Assembly (NCBI RefSeq): GCF_001468135.1
Contig: NZ_LNYU01000091.1
Span: 20,837 to 75,446, forward strand
DNA length: 54,610 bases
Source of the DNA: Legionella santicrucis
GTDB taxonomy: Bacteria > Pseudomonadota > Gammaproteobacteria > Legionellales > Legionellaceae
Direction: 5' to 3'
The notes below the pieces were generated by a model. That model had not been told where the DNA came from. It did no database searches and worked only from the letters and a program-made list of their open reading frames with translations. A program made the position numbers and the translations under genes. This document shows positions 53,190 to 54,610 of this stretch, piece by piece (the stretch's first letter is position 1; the number at the start of each line of letters is the position of its first letter).

Positions 53190-54602
53190 ATGAAAGTACA
53201 ATTACCCGAGACGATAGCGGACTGTCATGAGTTGATAAAACGACTTGTTGAGATCACTGATGCATTAGTTTTACGGGTTGAAAAGTTAGAACAAGAAAAT
53301 AAAGCGCTTAAAGAGCGTTTGGATAATAATTCATCGAACTCATCGAAACCGCCCTCACAGGACTTTAAAAAGAAAAAGACTAAGAAGAAGGCCAACTCGA
53401 ATAAGGGAGGGGGAGTTAAAGGACATCAAGGACATTTTCGAGAGTTGTTGCCAGTAGACGAAGTGGATGCGGTTGTATCCTGTAAATTACCAAAGCGCTG
53501 TATTTGCGGTGAAAAGAGAATAAAAAGCCAAGACGTGTTAAGACACCAAGTCTATGAATTACCCCCAATAAAACTCAACATCACTGAATATCAGTTAGAA
53601 AAAGGAACGTGTGTTTGTTGTGGCAAGAAACGTCTGGCTACCTTACCAAACGGCATTACGTGGGGTATAACCGGTCCCCGATTAACAAGCTTTATGGCTC
53701 ACATGCTCTCAAAATACAAGTTGTCTCGTCGAGGGCTTCAATCATTTTTAAGTGAACAGCTCTCATTTCCTCTAAGTATGGGATGTATTTACAAAAAACA
53801 ACGCCTCGTGAGCGATGCGTTAAAAGAGCCTGTAGCCGATTTGTTAAACCAAGTGAAAATAAGCCACAGCGCTCATATGGATGAAACAGGACATCGCCGC
53901 GACGGGGTTAATCAATGGCTTTGGGGCGTGATGTCGAAATCAGCCGCTTTTTTCTCTGTCGAAACCTCTCGAGGCAAGAAAGTGATTGACTCCTTAATGG
54001 GAGATTTTGATGGCATTCTTGTGTCCGACCGCTATGCCGGATATAACTATTTCCCCAGTGATAAGCGTCAAATCTGTTGGGCTCATTTAAAACGCGACTT
54101 CACTAAACTTTCAGAGAAACAGGACAAACCAATTACTCGCATAGGCAGTGAGTTATTAAATTGCCAAGCTGATTTATTTGAGCTGTGGCACCAACACAAA
54201 CTGGGATCCTTCTCGCGTTGGGAGTTAATACGAAAAACTCAGTGCATTCGACATAAGGTAGGGGAACTTTTGGAGCAAGGGACTTATACAGACCCCAAAT
54301 TAAGAATCGTGCGGTTTTGCTCAAATCTATTGACCCATTTTGATGCCTTATGGACTTTTATTTTTAACGAAAATATAGAGCCAACCAATAATCATGCAGA
54401 GCAATGCTTACGGCCAGCGGTGATTTGGCGAAAAAATTATTTTGGTACGCGATCTGATTATGGCTCTGACTTTGTAGCCAGAACCATGTCTCTTATTACT
54501 TCGTGCAGATTACAAGCTAAAAATGCCTTTGATGTTTGCTCGCAGATTTTGATGGATCATTTCTCCGGGAAAAAATCTTTGGTTTTTGCTAATCACCAGT
54601 GA
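53190..54602 (+). CDS. tnpC: IS66-family transposase (TnpC type)
   Basis: DDE transposase of 470 residues. An N-terminal leucine-rich coiled coil (LVLRVEKLEQENKALKERLD) is followed by a basic SSKPPSQDFKKKKTKKK linker and a zinc-finger-like region (CKLPKRCICG, CVCCG). The IS66 catalytic core shows D231 in HMDETGHR, D280 in GILVSDRYAGYNYF and E404 in PTNNHAEQCLRPAVIWRK. A short IS66 C-terminal domain closes it. No frameshift or stop interrupts the frame. The stop overlaps the right terminal repeat. Confidence 0.95.
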   Translation: MKVQLPETIADCHELIKRLVEITDALVLRVEKLEQENKALKERLDNNSSNSSKPPSQDFKKKKTKKKANSNKGGGVKGHQGHFRELLPVDEVDAVVSCKLPKRCICGEKRIKSQDVLRHQVYELPPIKLNITEYQLEKGTCVCCGKKRLATLPNGITWGITGPRLTSFMAHMLSKYKLSRRGLQSFLSEQLSFPLSMGCIYKKQRLVSDALKEPVADLLNQVKISHSAHMDETGHRRDGVNQWLWGVMSKSAAFFSVETSRGKKVIDSLMGDFDGILVSDRYAGYNYFPSDKRQICWAHLKRDFTKLSEKQDKPITRIGSELLNCQADLFELWHQHKLGSFSRWELIRKTQCIRHKVGELLEQGTYTDPKLRIVRFCSNLLTHFDALWTFIFNENIEPTNNHAEQCLRPAVIWRKNYFGTRSDYGSDFVARTMSLITSCRLQAKNAFDVCSQILMDHFSGKKSLVFANHQ

Positions 54603-54610
54603 CCTATTAC
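54599..54610 (-). repeat. IS66 right terminal inverted repeat
   Basis: GTGACCTATTAC, the reverse complement of the left repeat at 53018-53029. It includes the transposase stop codon and ends with the window. Confidence 0.88.

Larger units (their letters stand above)
53018..54610 (+). mobile_element. IS66-family insertion sequence, single-ORF type
   Basis: Terminal inverted repeats of 12 bp match perfectly: GTAATAGGTCAC at 53018-53029 and GTGACCTATTAC at 54599-54610. IS66 elements typically begin 5'-GTAA, which fits. They bound a 1593-bp element with one transposase gene and no TnpA or TnpB accessory genes, as in the ISBst12 subgroup. The right repeat ends on the last base of the window and contains the transposase stop, so the flanking duplication cannot be seen. 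The ORF is intact, so the copy may be active. Confidence 0.88.

Noticed and set aside
1..54610. CRISPR arrays, tRNA or rRNA genes
   Set aside because: No spaced direct repeats, cloverleaf-like sequence or rRNA stretch was seen in any gap. Computed searches could still find a divergent small RNA.

Overview
The window looks like a chromosomal segment of a Legionella-type gammaproteobacterium. The DNA is AT-rich, and the housekeeping gene orders are gammaproteobacterial: rlmD-relA, dacA-ybeD-lipB, phoH-ybeY-ybeX, and rnm-yciO near trpS-scpA-scpB-rluB. Among these sit genes of Legionella flavour: a large kinase-like candidate effector, an ankyrin-repeat protein, an LssY-like membrane fusion followed by an LssZ-like protein, and a CpxR/CpxA pair. 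The genus assignment is inferred from gene content, not from a database search. No tRNA, rRNA or CRISPR array was seen.

Layout. 1-2.6 kb: the 5' part of secA (cut by the window edge) and dusA, both on the minus strand. 2.9-8.3 kb: three plus-strand accessory genes encoding an 855-residue kinase-fold-like protein, an ankyrin protein and a HAD-like protein. These are plausible Dot/Icm effectors. 8.4-12.2 kb: the overlapping minus-strand operon alaC / RpfE-like / recJ, with a divergent Mth938-like gene. 12.7-14.8 kb: a patatin-like lipase and an acetoacetate decarboxylase. 15.0-15.9 kb: a decayed gene with one frameshift and one internal stop. 16.0-20.0 kb: a bufferin-type RiPP locus. It has a DUF2282 (BufA1) precursor translationally coupled to a membrane class III nucleotidyl cyclase, facing a convergent MNIO (DUF692, BufB) and BufC (DUF2063) pair, with a YceI gene beyond.

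20.0-24.8 kb: rlmD-relA with a clear terminator, then a 571-bp gene-free region with three perfect DnaA boxes, two of them in a 13-bp inverted repeat, then rimI. 24.8-33.2 kb: a long minus-strand run of CPA2 antiporter, ampE, Cys-rich lipoprotein, aceE, aceF and lpdA. The last three make the pyruvate dehydrogenase complex. 33.3-40.1 kb: rlpA; then dacA-ybeD-lipB, the DedA/PAP2/LssY fusion, an LssZ-like membrane protein and an L,D-transpeptidase. Much of this block is envelope biology. 40.1-45.0 kb: trpS-scpA-scpB-rluB and rnm-yciO on the minus strand. 45.3-49.4 kb: a short phoH, ybeY, ybeX, cpxR and cpxA in one plus-strand run. 49.5-52.9 kb: an unknown membrane protein, a nucleoside salvage operon (cdd, purine nucleoside phosphorylase, deoC) and a small lipoprotein. 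53.0-54.6 kb: a complete IS66-family element whose right inverted repeat ends on the last base of the window.

The most unusual system is the bufferin locus fused by translational coupling to a membrane cyclase. Next come the DnaA-box region, the kinase-like candidate effector, and the DedA/PAP2/LssY fusion, which has lost both PAP2 catalytic histidines.
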